Positions 8,553 to 18,371 are shown, counted from the first letter of the stretch. The stretch is 64,000 bases of DNA from Paenibacillus pabuli NBRC 13638 (GCF_001514495.1 NZ_BCNM01000031.1:1-64000), one strand, 5' to 3'. Translations and numbers: made by a program. The notes: generated by a model not told the origin, from the sequence alone.

Positions 8553-9833
8553 TTGAAAAAAACAGCTTCGCTGCTGGCTTTAACGTTATTGGCCAGTTTG
8601 ACGCTTCAACCTTCTGACGGATATGCCAAGAGTAGCATTAGCGACATTGATCAGCAGATTCAGCAACTGGAGAGCAAGGCGGCTTCGGCCAAAAAAGAGC
8701 AGCAAAAGGCTGCCAGCAACAAGAAGGAAGCGCAGCATTACAAAAACAAGACCAATGCTTACCTGAAAGTTGTCATGGAGCAGATCAATGTGGTAAGTGA
8801 TGAACTGGCGAACGTATCGTTGCAGATCGAAAATACGGAAGAGGATCTTCGGACAACAAAAAAAGATCTGCAAGCCGCTGAAGAACGTATCGTTGCAAGA
8901 GAGAAATTGCTTGAATCACGTGTACGTCTCATGTATACAGACGGCGCCGTTTCGTATCTCGATGTGTTGTTAACTTCAACAAGCTTCTCCGATTTTCTGA
9001 CTCGTGCAGATTCACTGAAAACGATCGTGGATCAGGACCAGCATCTGCTGGATGAGCATAAAAAGGACAAGCAGCTCGTAGTGGACAAAAAGGCAGAGCT
9101 GGATGTGCAATATGCGGAAGCCAAGAGTCTGTACGCGCAGAAGAAACAGCGCAAGTCCCAGTTGAATGAGAAGGAACAGGAAAAGCAAGTGCTTCTTGCC
9201 TCCTATGATGCTAAAATTGAAGAGTCGGAAGAGCTGACGCAAGAACAGGAAGACGTACTGATGCAGATTGCAAGCAAGCGTTCGGCACTTCTGCAAGAGA
9301 AAAATAAATTGCGTGAACAGCAAGCGGCAGCGGCTGCCAAAGCAAAAGCAGCAGCGGCAGCCCGTGCGGCGGCAGCTGCCAAGGCGCCAACCAAAGTTAG
9401 CTCTAATAGCAACACTAGTACTACGTACTCCAGTGGTAACGGTATCTTTGGGATGCCTGTATCGGGTGCGCGTGTATCTTCCGGGTTCGGACCTCGTATT
9501 CACCCGATTACGGGTGAAGTGGGTAAAATGCATGCGGGTGTAGACTTTGCGGTTGCTCAAGGAACGTCGGTTCATGCGGCTTCTGGCGGGATCGTGATTA
9601 TGGCTGAATGGTACAGCGGCTATGGTTACACGGTCATTGTTGACCACGGAGGCGGCTTATGGACATTATACGGTCATTTACGTGAAGGTGGATTTAAGGT
9701 CAGTAAGGGAGACACGGTAAGCCGTGGCGATATTATTGCTGAATCAGGTAGTACAGGCAACTCTACTGGGCCGCATTTGCATTTTGAAGTACGTGATAAC
9801 GGAACAGCGGTGAATCCATTCAACTATTTGTAG
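8553..9833 (+). CDS. coiled-coil M23 murein hydrolase (EnvC/CwlO-like position)
   Basis: This secreted peptidoglycan endopeptidase or hydrolase activator has about 426 residues. A signal peptide (about 1-26, ending GYAKS) leads to a long coiled coil rich in Lys, Gln and Glu (about 30-240). An Ala/Lys linker follows, then a C-terminal M23 domain. The zinc and catalytic residues look intact: HPIT...HAGVD and GPHLHFEV. It therefore looks enzymatically active, unlike E. coli EnvC, which lost these residues. The TTG at 8553 follows GGGGGATC at good spacing; an ATG at 8538 has its only AGG too close. Its place after ftsEX suggests that FtsX binds the coiled coil and gates the enzyme, as shown for EnvC and for CwlO in B. 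subtilis. Confidence 0.88.
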   Translation: MKKTASLLALTLLASLTLQPSDGYAKSSISDIDQQIQQLESKAASAKKEQQKAASNKKEAQHYKNKTNAYLKVVMEQINVVSDELANVSLQIENTEEDLRTTKKDLQAAEERIVAREKLLESRVRLMYTDGAVSYLDVLLTSTSFSDFLTRADSLKTIVDQDQHLLDEHKKDKQLVVDKKAELDVQYAEAKSLYAQKKQRKSQLNEKEQEKQVLLASYDAKIEESEELTQEQEDVLMQIASKRSALLQEKNKLREQQAAAAAKAKAAAAARAAAAAKAPTKVSSNSNTSTTYSSGNGIFGMPVSGARVSSGFGPRIHPITGEVGKMHAGVDFAVAQGTSVHAASGGIVIMAEWYSGYGYTVIVDHGGGLWTLYGHLREGGFKVSKGDTVSRGDIIAESGSTGNSTGPHLHFEVRDNGTAVNPFNYL

Positions 9834-9967
9834 TTTTTAGGCAACCGTTGGAATGGAACGAACATATTCCGTACAAGCTAGGCATATACTAAGCTGGCAT
9901 GTTCAGGAAATGATTGACGGAACAATTGAATTTGACACGCTTCAATACTAAAGGCGGTGACAAACGG

Positions 9968-11437
9968 ATGATGAAGAAAAGATCGGCCCTGCTGCTTGTC
10001 ATTGTAGCCCTTCTTGGAGGCAGCCTGCTTACGCTTGCGCTGATGAGCTCCCCTGGTCTGGCACAGACGACACCTGGTGAAGGACTGCTCGCCAGTGTGA
10101 CTGGCAGTTCGCAGCAGAAGAACGATTTGAAGAAGATTGAAACCGCGATGGATTTGATCTCAAGCAACTATTATAAAGACGTGGATCGTACCAAACTGAT
10201 TGATGGTGCGATCAACGGCATGATGGAATCTCTTGGTGATCCGTACTCCAACTATATGGGGCAGGAAACAGCGGCCCAGTTTGAGGAATCGATTGAAGGT
10301 TCATTTACCGGAATCGGTGCAGAGGTATCCTCGCAGGACGGGAATGTTGTGGTCGTATCCCCAATCAAAGGATCGCCTGCCGAAAAAGCGGGTATTCGCG
10401 CGAAAGACATGATCATGTCGGTGAATGGTGAATCCCTGCAAGGTTTGGAACTGAACAAAGCCGTCAACAAAATCAGAGGTCCAAAAGGCAGTGAAGCGAA
10501 GGTACAGGTTAAACGTGCCGGATCTTCCGAGCTGATTGAATTTGTCATTGTGCGTGATGACATTGATCTAGAGACGGTGTATGCCCACATGGAGGATAAC
10601 GGTGTTGGTGTAATTACAATCACACAATTCTCGCTGAACACAGGTGATCGCTTTAAGGAAGAACTGGCGAAGCTGGAGAAGCAGAACATGAAGGGTCTGA
10701 TCATTGATGTTCGTAATGACCCGGGTGGTGTGCTGCAAGTCGTTATTGATATTGCCGAGCAATTTGTTCCGAAAGGCAAAGTTATTGTTCAAGTCGAAGA
10801 CAAGAACGGTAAAAAGGAACAAAGCAAATCAAACGGATCAGGTAAATCCTATCCAATTACGGTATTGATGAACAAAGGAAGCGCGAGTGCGTCCGAGATT
10901 TTGGCCGGTGCATTGCAGCAGTCCGCTGGCGCAACGCTGGTTGGAGAAAACTCCTTTGGTAAAGGAACCGTACAAACGAGTTATGACAAGCAGATGGGTG
11001 ATGGCAGCCTGCTCAAAATCACCATTGCCAAATGGCTGACTCCGAATGGTGACTGGATTCATGAAAAAGGAATCAAACCGGATATTGCGGTGGACCAGCC
11101 GGATTACTTCTCGGTGGCACCCATCAACAAAGAAAAATTACCTTTGAAATATGACAGCAATAGCACGGATGTGAAAAGTGCGCAGACGATGCTGAGAGGA
11201 CTTGACTTCAAGCCGGATCGTGTGGACGGATACTACGACCAGAAGACAGAAGAAGCGGTCAAAGCATTCCAGAAACAAAAAGGCATTCAGGCAACGGGCC
11301 AGATTGATGAGAAAACCGCTGAATCACTGGAAGCGGCTCTCATTGAACGTATTGCCAATCCTCAATATGATGCACAGCTGAAGCGCGCGATCGAAAATGT
11401 CTCAAAGGATATTTCGTCCGCAGTGTCGAAGCCATAA
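9968..11437 (+). CDS. ctpB: S41 carboxy-terminal processing protease (CtpB-like)
   Basis: This is a membrane-anchored or secreted serine protease of 489 residues. An N-terminal hydrophobic helix (about 6-30) is followed by an S41 N-terminal helical region, a PDZ domain (about 95-175) and the protease core. The catalytic set is visible as Ser307 in KGSASASEI, Lys332 in SFGKGTVQ and Gln336. A C-terminal peptidoglycan-binding domain (PG_binding_1, about 390-455) includes VDGYYDQKTEEAVKAFQKQK. In B. subtilis CtpB cleaves SpoIVFA during sporulation; its role here is inferred. The frame is open from 9914, but the ATG at 9968 follows AAAGGCGGTG at good distance. It sits in the fts operon and ends in a strong terminator. 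Confidence 0.93.
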   Translation: MMKKRSALLLVIVALLGGSLLTLALMSSPGLAQTTPGEGLLASVTGSSQQKNDLKKIETAMDLISSNYYKDVDRTKLIDGAINGMMESLGDPYSNYMGQETAAQFEESIEGSFTGIGAEVSSQDGNVVVVSPIKGSPAEKAGIRAKDMIMSVNGESLQGLELNKAVNKIRGPKGSEAKVQVKRAGSSELIEFVIVRDDIDLETVYAHMEDNGVGVITITQFSLNTGDRFKEELAKLEKQNMKGLIIDVRNDPGGVLQVVIDIAEQFVPKGKVIVQVEDKNGKKEQSKSNGSGKSYPITVLMNKGSASASEILAGALQQSAGATLVGENSFGKGTVQTSYDKQMGDGSLLKITIAKWLTPNGDWIHEKGIKPDIAVDQPDYFSVAPINKEKLPLKYDSNSTDVKSAQTMLRGLDFKPDRVDGYYDQKTEEAVKAFQKQKGIQATGQIDEKTAESLEAALIERIANPQYDAQLKRAIENVSKDISSAVSKP

Positions 11438-11467
11438 AGAAGGCTGATTTTCAGCCTTCTTTTTTTC
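11437..11467 (+). terminator. terminator after ctpB
   Basis: An 11-bp perfect stem (11437-11447 with 11451-11461), a 3-nt loop and a run of T. It begins within the ctpB stop codon and separates ctpB from the minJ-like gene, so the latter may depend on read-through or its own promoter. Confidence 0.9.
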
Positions 11468-11500
11468 TGAACCGGCTGAAGGAGAGGGGTGACCGTCCAC

Positions 11501-12823
11501 ATGGAATGGGCTTGGCCATGGTTGACTACATTAGGGGAAGCATTGTTGCAGTTGTTGATTCAGCCGTTTTATTATATTGCGGTAATCTTGATCGCACTCG
11601 TTTATCATCGTCAATTATTACAGGAACGCAAATTGTTCCACGTTCGTCTGCAAAGCTCGATCACTCAGACCATTCGTGCAGTGCTTGGAGGTATAGTGAT
11701 CGGAGTAATAGTCTCCATCGTGTCTCTGTTCCTCGGGGCACATCTCACACTGAGCAGTCTGATCTGTATATGGGCAGCTACGCTATTTCTGGCATTATTC
11801 CGTATTCGCTACTTATGCTTCGCTTATGCAGCAGGTTTGCTTGGTGTGTTGCAATTTGGTTTACATGTGGCATCGGGCTGGCAACCGGCAGGATGGATGG
11901 GGAATGTCACTGAAGCATTGCGTGCGCTGGATATGCCTGCACTTCTTGTGCTCGCAGCGGTATTACATATCGGTGAAGGATTCATGGTACGGATGCAAGG
12001 GGAATCCATGGCATCGCCGTTACTCTTCGAAGGCAAACGCGGCAAGCTGGTTGGAGGGTATCAACTGCAACATTTCTGGCCGATTCCTTTACTGATCCTT
12101 GTTCCTGTTACAGGTGGAGCTGAGTTGCCATGGTCCCCTCTGTTGAACGGAGGTAGTGGCTATATCCTGGTTGCACTGCCGATTTTGCTGGGATTCGGAG
12201 AAGTTACCCAGAGTATGCTCCCTGGACAGAAAGTGAAGATTTCAGCGAAACGGCTGTTGCTATATGGGACAGCTTTACTCATACTCAGTCTCCTGGCTGC
12301 ATGGTGGTCCCCGCTCATGGTTGTCGCAGCCCTGGCTGCTTTTATTGGGCATGAGTTCCTTGTGTGGTACAGCGGCTTCGAGGAACAAAACCGCAGTCCG
12401 TTGTTTGTTCATCCTGAACACGGTCTGAAGGTGCTGGGCGTCATTCCCGATAGTCCTGCAGAAGAACTGGGGATTGAAGCAGGGGAAACCTTGTATAAGG
12501 TGAATGGTGTCTTGGTGCATTCCCCTGAGCAATTACATCGCGCTTTGCGTATGAATCCAGCCTTTTGCAAACTGGAGGTGCGCAATCATCAGGGAGAGAG
12601 CAAGTTCATGCAACGGGCGATCTATGAAGGCGAGCATCATCAGCTTGGCGTCCTCATGGCCCCGGACAATCATGAAGCTTGGGCGCTCCGTTTGCGTCCA
12701 TTAACGCTGTTTCATATCGTAAGTCTCAAATTGTTCGGACGGCGTAACGATAAACGCAACGACGATGCTCCGCTGGCACTGCCTCCTGCAACATCAGGAG
12801 AGCAAAAGTCTATAGAGATGTAA
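11501..12823 (+). CDS. minJ: MinJ-like multi-pass membrane protein with C-terminal PDZ domain
   Basis: The protein has 440 residues: about eight hydrophobic helices in the first 290, then a PDZ domain (about 305-370, with GLKVLGVIPDSPAEELGIEA) and a basic tail. This matches MinJ (YvjD) of B. subtilis in layout, size and position after ctpB. MinJ links DivIVA to the MinCD division inhibitor at poles and septa. Sequence identity to MinJ is not evident by eye, so the call rests on architecture and synteny. AGGGGTGA (11485-11492) fits the ATG at 11501 better than the GTG at 11489. No minC, minD or divIVA is in the window. Confidence 0.75.
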   Translation: MEWAWPWLTTLGEALLQLLIQPFYYIAVILIALVYHRQLLQERKLFHVRLQSSITQTIRAVLGGIVIGVIVSIVSLFLGAHLTLSSLICIWAATLFLALFRIRYLCFAYAAGLLGVLQFGLHVASGWQPAGWMGNVTEALRALDMPALLVLAAVLHIGEGFMVRMQGESMASPLLFEGKRGKLVGGYQLQHFWPIPLLILVPVTGGAELPWSPLLNGGSGYILVALPILLGFGEVTQSMLPGQKVKISAKRLLLYGTALLILSLLAAWWSPLMVVAALAAFIGHEFLVWYSGFEEQNRSPLFVHPEHGLKVLGVIPDSPAEELGIEAGETLYKVNGVLVHSPEQLHRALRMNPAFCKLEVRNHQGESKFMQRAIYEGEHHQLGVLMAPDNHEAWALRLRPLTLFHIVSLKLFGRRNDKRNDDAPLALPPATSGEQKSIEM

Positions 12824-12825
12824 TA

Positions 12826-12880
12826 AAAGAAGGGTATTTCCACAACCTGTACAGGTGAGGAAATACCCTTCTTTCTATTT
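12826..12880. terminator. bidirectional terminator between minJ and the response regulator gene
   Basis: A perfect 16-bp stem (12826-12841 with 12859-12874) with A-rich and T-rich ends sits between two convergent genes and can stop both. Confidence 0.92.
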
Positions 12881-13567
12881 GTTTTTTAGCATAAAGATGG
12901 CAATCTGTGTCCGATCACGCAGACTGAGTTTGCCTAGAATATCGGTGACATAGTTTTTGACCGTACCTTCACTGAGGTACAGTTTGGCGGCAATTTCCTT
13001 GTTGGATAACCCTTCGGATATGGCTACCGCAACAGCCAGTTCCATCCGGGTCAGTCCGTAAGAGTCAATGGGTTCTTGTGTCTGGGGCGCTGCAGTAGGA
13101 CGGAGCAAACTCGCGAGCTTACGAGCAACATCAGGATGAATCAACATATCCCCGTTATGTACGGTCTTGATGCCTTGAATGATCCGGTCCGGGGGCACAT
13201 TTTTGAGCAAATAACCGCTGGCTCCGTTCTGTAAAGCCTGAATAATGTACTCGTCATCGTCAAATGTGGTAAGCATCAAGACACGCACGTCAGGAAACCT
13301 TGACTTAATGATTCGTGTTCCTTTGACTCCATCACAGCCAGGCATACGAATATCCATAAGTACAACATCAGCAGGGTCCCCTGTCTCCAGCAGCTCAAGT
13401 GCTTCATGCCCGTTTGAGGCTGTACCCGTGACCCGGATGCCGGGATCAAGTCCGAGCAGTACTTTGAGACTTTCACGGATAAAGGAATCATCGTCCGCGA
13501 GAAGCAGCCGAATGGGCGGTGAGGGGAGAGCACCATTCATTGAATCGATACTTTCTTGTTCAGACAT
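12875..13567 (-). CDS. NarL/FixJ (LuxR-type) response regulator
   Basis: The product is a 230-residue DNA-binding regulator. The receiver domain (about 18-135) has the acidic pocket at residues 25-27 and the phosphoacceptor Asp72 in VVLMDIRMPG. The LuxR helix-turn-helix is at the C-terminus (about 165-228: GLSNKEIAAKLYLSEGTVKN). The frame starts at a GTG at 13579, but AAAGGAA touches that codon; the ATG at 13567 has proper spacing. It follows the kinase gene within about 20 bp, so the pair is one unit. The divergent ABC exporter next door is the likely target. Confidence 0.93.
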   Translation of the reverse strand: MSEQESIDSMNGALPSPPIRLLLADDDSFIRESLKVLLGLDPGIRVTGTASNGHEALELLETGDPADVVLMDIRMPGCDGVKGTRIIKSRFPDVRVLMLTTFDDDEYIIQALQNGASGYLLKNVPPDRIIQGIKTVHNGDMLIHPDVARKLASLLRPTAAPQTQEPIDSYGLTRMELAVAVAISEGLSNKEIAAKLYLSEGTVKNYVTDILGKLSLRDRTQIAIFMLKNK

Positions 13568-13587
13568 AAAGCAAGTCACTTCCTTTT

Positions 13588-14859
13588 TCAGAGGATATCC
13601 GTTTGTTTCGTGATTGGCAGCCGTGTAATCACTGTATAGGGATAAGCAGATTGAATTTCCAGGGTGCCTCCTACGGATTGTGTACGCATACGCATTCCTT
13701 CGTGTCCCATGCCAAGCCTTGCAGACTCTGCTTTGGCACTCCGGCTAGGGCGTCGTTCCTGGTGGTGTTTGTTCGTTGGCTCTTGATTAGAATCGTCGAT
13801 CCGGCCGTCATTCGTGACGGTCATGCACACTTCACGCCCACTAAAGGACAGCTGCACTGATATTGTTGTTGCGTTCCCGTGTTTCAGTGCGTTTGTCAGA
13901 GATTCCTTTGCGTTTTTGTACAGGACAATTTGGATGCTTGGATAGAGGGTCTGGGAAGGTCCCTGAACGTCATAACGGGTCTTTACACCTGTTTCCCTGC
14001 CCACCTCCTCGAGAAGACGATCCAGTGCATAGGCATCGGAACCGTAGGCGTCTGGCCGCAACTTGTGGAGTGTTGTGCGCATATCGTCCATACTAGCCGC
14101 TAATTGATCCCGAATCTGTCTCACCATTTCCGTCCCCTGTTCCAGATGGGTGGGAAGAGTCAGCAGAGCAGCCTCAGACATCATCTTGGTGCGAATCAGG
14201 CGGTGTCCGATATCATCATGAAGCTGCCTTGAGATACGGGTGCGCTCCTCCGCCTGGGCGACGCCTTCAAGTTGCTTCGTGAATTGCAGCAGTTGTGCAC
14301 GCGCTTCCTGCAGCTCATAATGTTTGCTGCGAATCTCGTCATACACCTGTTCCAACTTCCCTCGGCTGTTTGCTGTCTTGGCCCCCTGCCAGGAGAGTAC
14401 GGCAACAATGAGGAAGAACAGGCTGCCGACAATGCTTCCAGTTGCTTCTTCAACGTAAGGGGTGGCTGAAATCAGCGGAGATACATTAAACCATGAAGAC
14501 AGTTCCGATGGGGCTGCATAGTGCCAATGTAATGCGAGGTTACTAACAAAGAGCTGGCCCCCCAACATTAGCCAGCGAAGTTTCCCTTCGAGTTTATACA
14601 TATACACATAGAGCACGGATAGGGAGAGAAACAACATGAATGGTCCATATAAAACGATCAGCCAGCAGTTCCAGAGCATCTCCACCAGAAACAACAGCAA
14701 ACGTAAAGTGTTTGAACGAGCGAAGTCTTTGCATACGGCAAGTCCAATAGCAATGATGATGTACAGGGTATACATATCTTCCAGCTTCATGGGAAGCGTC
14801 AAAATGTACAACACAGACGGAATGATAATTAAACTGTATTGCAATAACCGCATCGGCAT
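13588..14859 (-). CDS. sensor histidine kinase, HisKA_3 (DesK/LiaS-like) type
   Basis: This is a 423-residue membrane kinase. Five or six helices fill the N-terminal 150 residues with almost no outer domain. This suggests sensing within or at the membrane. A short coiled coil (about 160-205) leads to the HisKA_3 dimerisation helix with the phosphoacceptor His in ISRQLHDDIGHRL. A compact ATPase domain follows (N-box YKNAKESLTNALKHG; G-box GLGHEGMRMRTQSVGG). A short Ser/Arg-rich insertion (QEPTNKHHQERRPSRSAKAE) precedes the last motif. AAAAGGATG precedes the ATG. It is cotranscribed with the response regulator and diverges from the ABC exporter, a layout common in drug- or lipid-stress exporters. 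Confidence 0.92.
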   Translation of the reverse strand: MPMRLLQYSLIIIPSVLYILTLPMKLEDMYTLYIIIAIGLAVCKDFARSNTLRLLLFLVEMLWNCWLIVLYGPFMLFLSLSVLYVYMYKLEGKLRWLMLGGQLFVSNLALHWHYAAPSELSSWFNVSPLISATPYVEEATGSIVGSLFFLIVAVLSWQGAKTANSRGKLEQVYDEIRSKHYELQEARAQLLQFTKQLEGVAQAEERTRISRQLHDDIGHRLIRTKMMSEAALLTLPTHLEQGTEMVRQIRDQLAASMDDMRTTLHKLRPDAYGSDAYALDRLLEEVGRETGVKTRYDVQGPSQTLYPSIQIVLYKNAKESLTNALKHGNATTISVQLSFSGREVCMTVTNDGRIDDSNQEPTNKHHQERRPSRSAKAESARLGMGHEGMRMRTQSVGGTLEIQSAYPYTVITRLPITKQTDIL

Positions 14860-15063
14860 AGGTCAGTAACATCCTTTTCAAAAGAGGAGTGGAAAAATCA
14901 CCCGTTAATGTAACATGAATTATATCATAAGCCGCTTCCTGATCAGGAGATGACTTAAGTCACCTTCGTTTCATGACCTTTCGTACCTTCGCAAGAGCAG
15001 ACAATCCGTTACAATACAGATATGAAATCCAGCGAAGATCACTGGAGTGAAGAGGAGCGAGGA

Positions 15064-16002
15064 ATGATGGTTATGCTTGAAGTCGAAAATATAGTAAAAC
15101 GATACGGTAGCAAGATTTCGGTGGATCATTTAAATCTGAATGTGGGCAAAGGAGAAATTTTCGGGCTGCTTGGTCCCAATGGGGCAGGCAAAAGTACGAC
15201 CATCAGCATGATTGCCGGGCTCCTGAACTTCGATCAGGGGGAAATCCGTCTGGCCGGCATATCCGTTAAGGAAAGACCGCTTGAAGTGAAGCGAAAGATC
15301 GGACTGGTACCGCAGGATCTGGCTTTATACGAAACGATGAGTGCAGCAGATAACGTCACTTTTTTTGCCCGGTTATACGGACTACGGGGGAAGCTGCTGA
15401 AGGAAAGGGTAGAGGAATCGCTGGAGTTTGTAGGTTTGCAGGACAGAGCGAAGGATGCCCCCTCTACCTTCTCCGGCGGGATGAAACGCAGGCTGAATAT
15501 TGCATGTGCCATTACGCACCGCCCGGATCTGATCATTATGGATGAACCGACGGTCGGTATTGATCCGCAATCGCGGAATCATATTCTGGAATCCGTGCGC
15601 ACACTTAATCATATGGGTTCAACCATTATCTATACCAGTCATTATATGGAGGAAGTTGCTGCGATCAGTCACCGAGTAGCGATTATGGATAAGGGTCATA
15701 TTATTGCCTGCGGCACTGAAGCTGAACTGAGAGAACGGGTGGCCTCCGAGGAAAAAATCATGCTCACGACTTTGGGCATCGGCCCCGATGTTGTGGAAGA
15801 GTTAAAACTTCACCCCCGTGTGCGGGCGGTAGAAGTGTCGGGGGACACGCTGACGATTACGCTGCCTGCCGCACAGCAGGATCTCCAAGATATGCTTTTC
15901 ATTTGCAGCAAACATGAAGTTTCCATTCAGTCACTCAACGTCGAAGAGCCGGATCTGGAGACGCTGTTCCTCAATCTGACCGGACGTACGCTTCGGGACT
16001 AG
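15064..16002 (+). CDS. ABC transporter ATP-binding protein (ABC-2 exporter family)
   Basis: The ATPase of a three-gene exporter, about 312 residues. It has Walker A GPNGAGKST, Q-loop VPQDLALYE, signature FSGGMKRR, Walker B LIIMDEPTVGID and switch His in YTSHYMEE. The C-terminal 80 residues form the extra domain typical of DrrA/CcmA-like ATPases. The frame is open from 15022, but the first 14 codons contain the ribosome binding site; GAGGAGCGAGGA fits the ATG at 15064 or the nearby ATGs at 15067 and 15073. The permease gene follows after 13 bp. It diverges from the histidine kinase gene, so it is probably induced through that system. Confidence 0.93.
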   Translation: MMVMLEVENIVKRYGSKISVDHLNLNVGKGEIFGLLGPNGAGKSTTISMIAGLLNFDQGEIRLAGISVKERPLEVKRKIGLVPQDLALYETMSAADNVTFFARLYGLRGKLLKERVEESLEFVGLQDRAKDAPSTFSGGMKRRLNIACAITHRPDLIIMDEPTVGIDPQSRNHILESVRTLNHMGSTIIYTSHYMEEVAAISHRVAIMDKGHIIACGTEAELRERVASEEKIMLTTLGIGPDVVEELKLHPRVRAVEVSGDTLTITLPAAQQDLQDMLFICSKHEVSIQSLNVEEPDLETLFLNLTGRTLRD

Positions 16003-16015
16003 GGGGGGATATCTG

Positions 16016-17200
16016 ATGAAAATATGGACGATTTGTATCTTTGAGCTAAGGCGCATACTGAAAATTCGGTCGGTTCTGCTGAACCTGTTCATTTTGCCCT
16101 TGCTGCTGATCTTTATATTGGGTACTGCCCTTTCCAGTACGATGGATAATGGCAAGGGAACGACCCCGGGCCCCGTGAGAGTAGGTATTCTGCAGGACAA
16201 ATCTGCGTCCGGTTGGGTCAGTAAAGCCCTGAATGCGTTTGTGACATCGCCGGCGATAACGAGCATGATGAATGTAGAATCCATGTCTTCAGAAGAAGAG
16301 GCTGTACATGCTCTGCGCCGTGGTGAACTGGATTTTGCGGTCATCGTCCCAGCAAATCTGGAGGAGCAGGTCAGGAAAGGGGAAGAGGCGAGACTGCAAT
16401 GGATACTGGGGAAAGATGGCACGCTTAATGTCGTGGGTCAGACGTTGTTTGCCCGATTCACGGACGAACTGAACAGACAAGTTGCTGCGGCAAAGGTGTT
16501 AGGGCCGGAAGCGATGACTGTAATGGCTGCGCAATCGCAAACCCATGCCTCGGACACATCCTTTATAACGGTCAGCAGTCCTGGAAAAGCGGGGGACTCC
16601 TATAGTGCTTCACAATATTATGCGGCTTCCATGCTCGCCATGTTCATGCTTTACTCAGGCATGACAACCAGTAATAGCCTTTTTGGGGAGAGAGACAAAA
16701 AAACGTTAATGCGCCTACAGGCAGCACCAATTGGCAATGGAGTCATCTTTGCAGGGAAAATTGCAGGCAACAGCCTCCTTGCTTTCATGCAGGCCATCCT
16801 CATCGTACTGATGTCACATTGGTTATACGGTGTGAACTGGGGTACACATCCTTGGTTAATTGTTCTGATCTGTGTGCTGATTACGCTGGCTTCGATGACT
16901 CTCGGCGTGATTGTGGCCCTGGTCTGCAAAAATGCCGCATCGGCAAGTGCCGCTCTGCAGGGCGTTATCATTGCCATGACGTTTATCAGCGGCGGATTTA
17001 CGCCGATTGCCATTGATTTTGTACAACGCATAAGTGAATTTACGGTAAACCACTGGGCTCTGCAAAGTTTTTTGCGGATGATGCTGAATGCCCCTGTAAG
17101 TGAGATCATGAACAGCATCATGATGTTGGGGACGGTATGTGGGATACTGGTAGCCGCAGCAGCACTGATCTATAGAAAGGCGGGTTACCGCTATGAATAG
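16016..17200 (+). CDS. ABC-2 type permease, first subunit
   Basis: A 394-residue membrane subunit with the ABC-2 plan: one helix at the N-terminus (about 18-43), a large outer loop (about 44-205), then five helices. AGGGGGGGAT lies just before the ATG. It is similar in length and layout to the next gene product, with which it likely forms a heterodimer, driven by the preceding ATPase. Relatives export antibiotics or lipids (YhaP/NatB/DrrB-type); the substrate is unknown. Confidence 0.9.
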   Translation: MKIWTICIFELRRILKIRSVLLNLFILPLLLIFILGTALSSTMDNGKGTTPGPVRVGILQDKSASGWVSKALNAFVTSPAITSMMNVESMSSEEEAVHALRRGELDFAVIVPANLEEQVRKGEEARLQWILGKDGTLNVVGQTLFARFTDELNRQVAAAKVLGPEAMTVMAAQSQTHASDTSFITVSSPGKAGDSYSASQYYAASMLAMFMLYSGMTTSNSLFGERDKKTLMRLQAAPIGNGVIFAGKIAGNSLLAFMQAILIVLMSHWLYGVNWGTHPWLIVLICVLITLASMTLGVIVALVCKNAASASAALQGVIIAMTFISGGFTPIAIDFVQRISEFTVNHWALQSFLRMMLNAPVSEIMNSIMMLGTVCGILVAAAALIYRKAGYRYE

Positions 17201-18371
17201 TCTGAATATTGCCTGGTTGATGATCCGGCGTACCATATTGCGTAAACGTGGCTTTATTGCATTTTTTCTCCTTCCCTGTCTTGTCGTCAGCGGAGCGGTT
17301 GCGTTGTTTGGGAGTGAGCAAGGCACACGGGCTGTCATCCTTTATGTAAACGAGGATCAGGGTGCAGCGGGCGCATGGATCTTGGATGAGCTCGGCCAAA
17401 AGGAGGAATACCTGCTCAAGCCAATGAACCATGTTGCCGAACTTAAGGATGCCATTGCACAGCAAAAGGGGACTTCCGGGATGATCATCCCGGCGAATTA
17501 TACAGATGATCTGCTGCAAAATAAACAGGCTGAGGTAGAGCTGGTCGAACTTCGTGCCAGTGAAAGCTCCTATACCCTCAGGGCTGCGGTGGAAGGTTTG
17601 GCGTCTGGACTGAATCAGTCTGCTTCGGCAGTGCTGGCGGCAGCAGATGCGGTATCTGGTGAGACTCCTGATCTTTCACAGAAACAGGCAACATTCGAAC
17701 AGTTGTTAGTGGAATTAGGCAAACATCAAATCGCGGGCGAAGCAACCGAACTCCAGATGTATCCGAAACCGGGCCTGAACAATGTGACTGGATTTACGCT
17801 TATGTTCATGATGGGACTGCTGACGAGTGCAGTTGCTGTTATTATGGAAGATCGCAGGCAGCGTACGATGGCAAGGGTTTACACGGCCCCAGTCCGCGCC
17901 TATGAAATCGCGCTTGGTAATTTCCTGGGCAGCTTTGCGATTGGCATGATCCAGATTGTTCTGGTCCTGGGGATCAGCAGCTGGGTGCTTCATTATGATG
18001 CGGGGATTCCATTTGGCATTCATTTCCTCATTCTGGCTGCGTTTATGCTGGTTTCCATGGGGATTGCAAGCACAGTTGCCGGATTGATCCGGGAATCCAA
18101 AAATGCAAACATGTTGAATTCGCTGATTATTACACCGACATGCATGATTGGCGGCTGCTTCTGGCCGCTGTCGATTATGCCGGATTACATGCAAAAACTC
18201 GCCAATTTTGTGCCGCAGAAATGGGCGATTCAGGCGGTGGAAACAGTCTCCGCTGGCGGTACGTTGTCGGATATTACAATACCGCTGTTGATCCTGGGGG
18301 GCATGGCTGCCATTTTGCTGACCGTAGGCTCGGCAATTCTTCGTCCCAGCCAGCCGGGTGTGGATGCATAA
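17193..18371 (+). CDS. ABC-2 type permease, second subunit
   Basis: A 392-residue paralogue of the preceding permease. It has one N-terminal helix (about 20-42), an outer loop of about 165 residues and five C-terminal helices, with VTGFTLMFMMGLLTSAVAVI opening the second group. The start overlaps the previous gene by 8 bp, implying coupled translation and fixed ratio. The operon ends at the strong terminator just downstream. Confidence 0.9.
   Translation: MNSLNIAWLMIRRTILRKRGFIAFFLLPCLVVSGAVALFGSEQGTRAVILYVNEDQGAAGAWILDELGQKEEYLLKPMNHVAELKDAIAQQKGTSGMIIPANYTDDLLQNKQAEVELVELRASESSYTLRAAVEGLASGLNQSASAVLAAADAVSGETPDLSQKQATFEQLLVELGKHQIAGEATELQMYPKPGLNNVTGFTLMFMMGLLTSAVAVIMEDRRQRTMARVYTAPVRAYEIALGNFLGSFAIGMIQIVLVLGISSWVLHYDAGIPFGIHFLILAAFMLVSMGIASTVAGLIRESKNANMLNSLIITPTCMIGGCFWPLSIMPDYMQKLANFVPQKWAIQAVETVSAGGTLSDITIPLLILGGMAAILLTVGSAILRPSQPGVDA

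Noticed and set aside
9012-9647. 211-codon open frame antisense to the M23 gene
   Set aside because: It is a mirror of the coiled-coil and M23 coding sequence, which has clear motifs on the plus strand.
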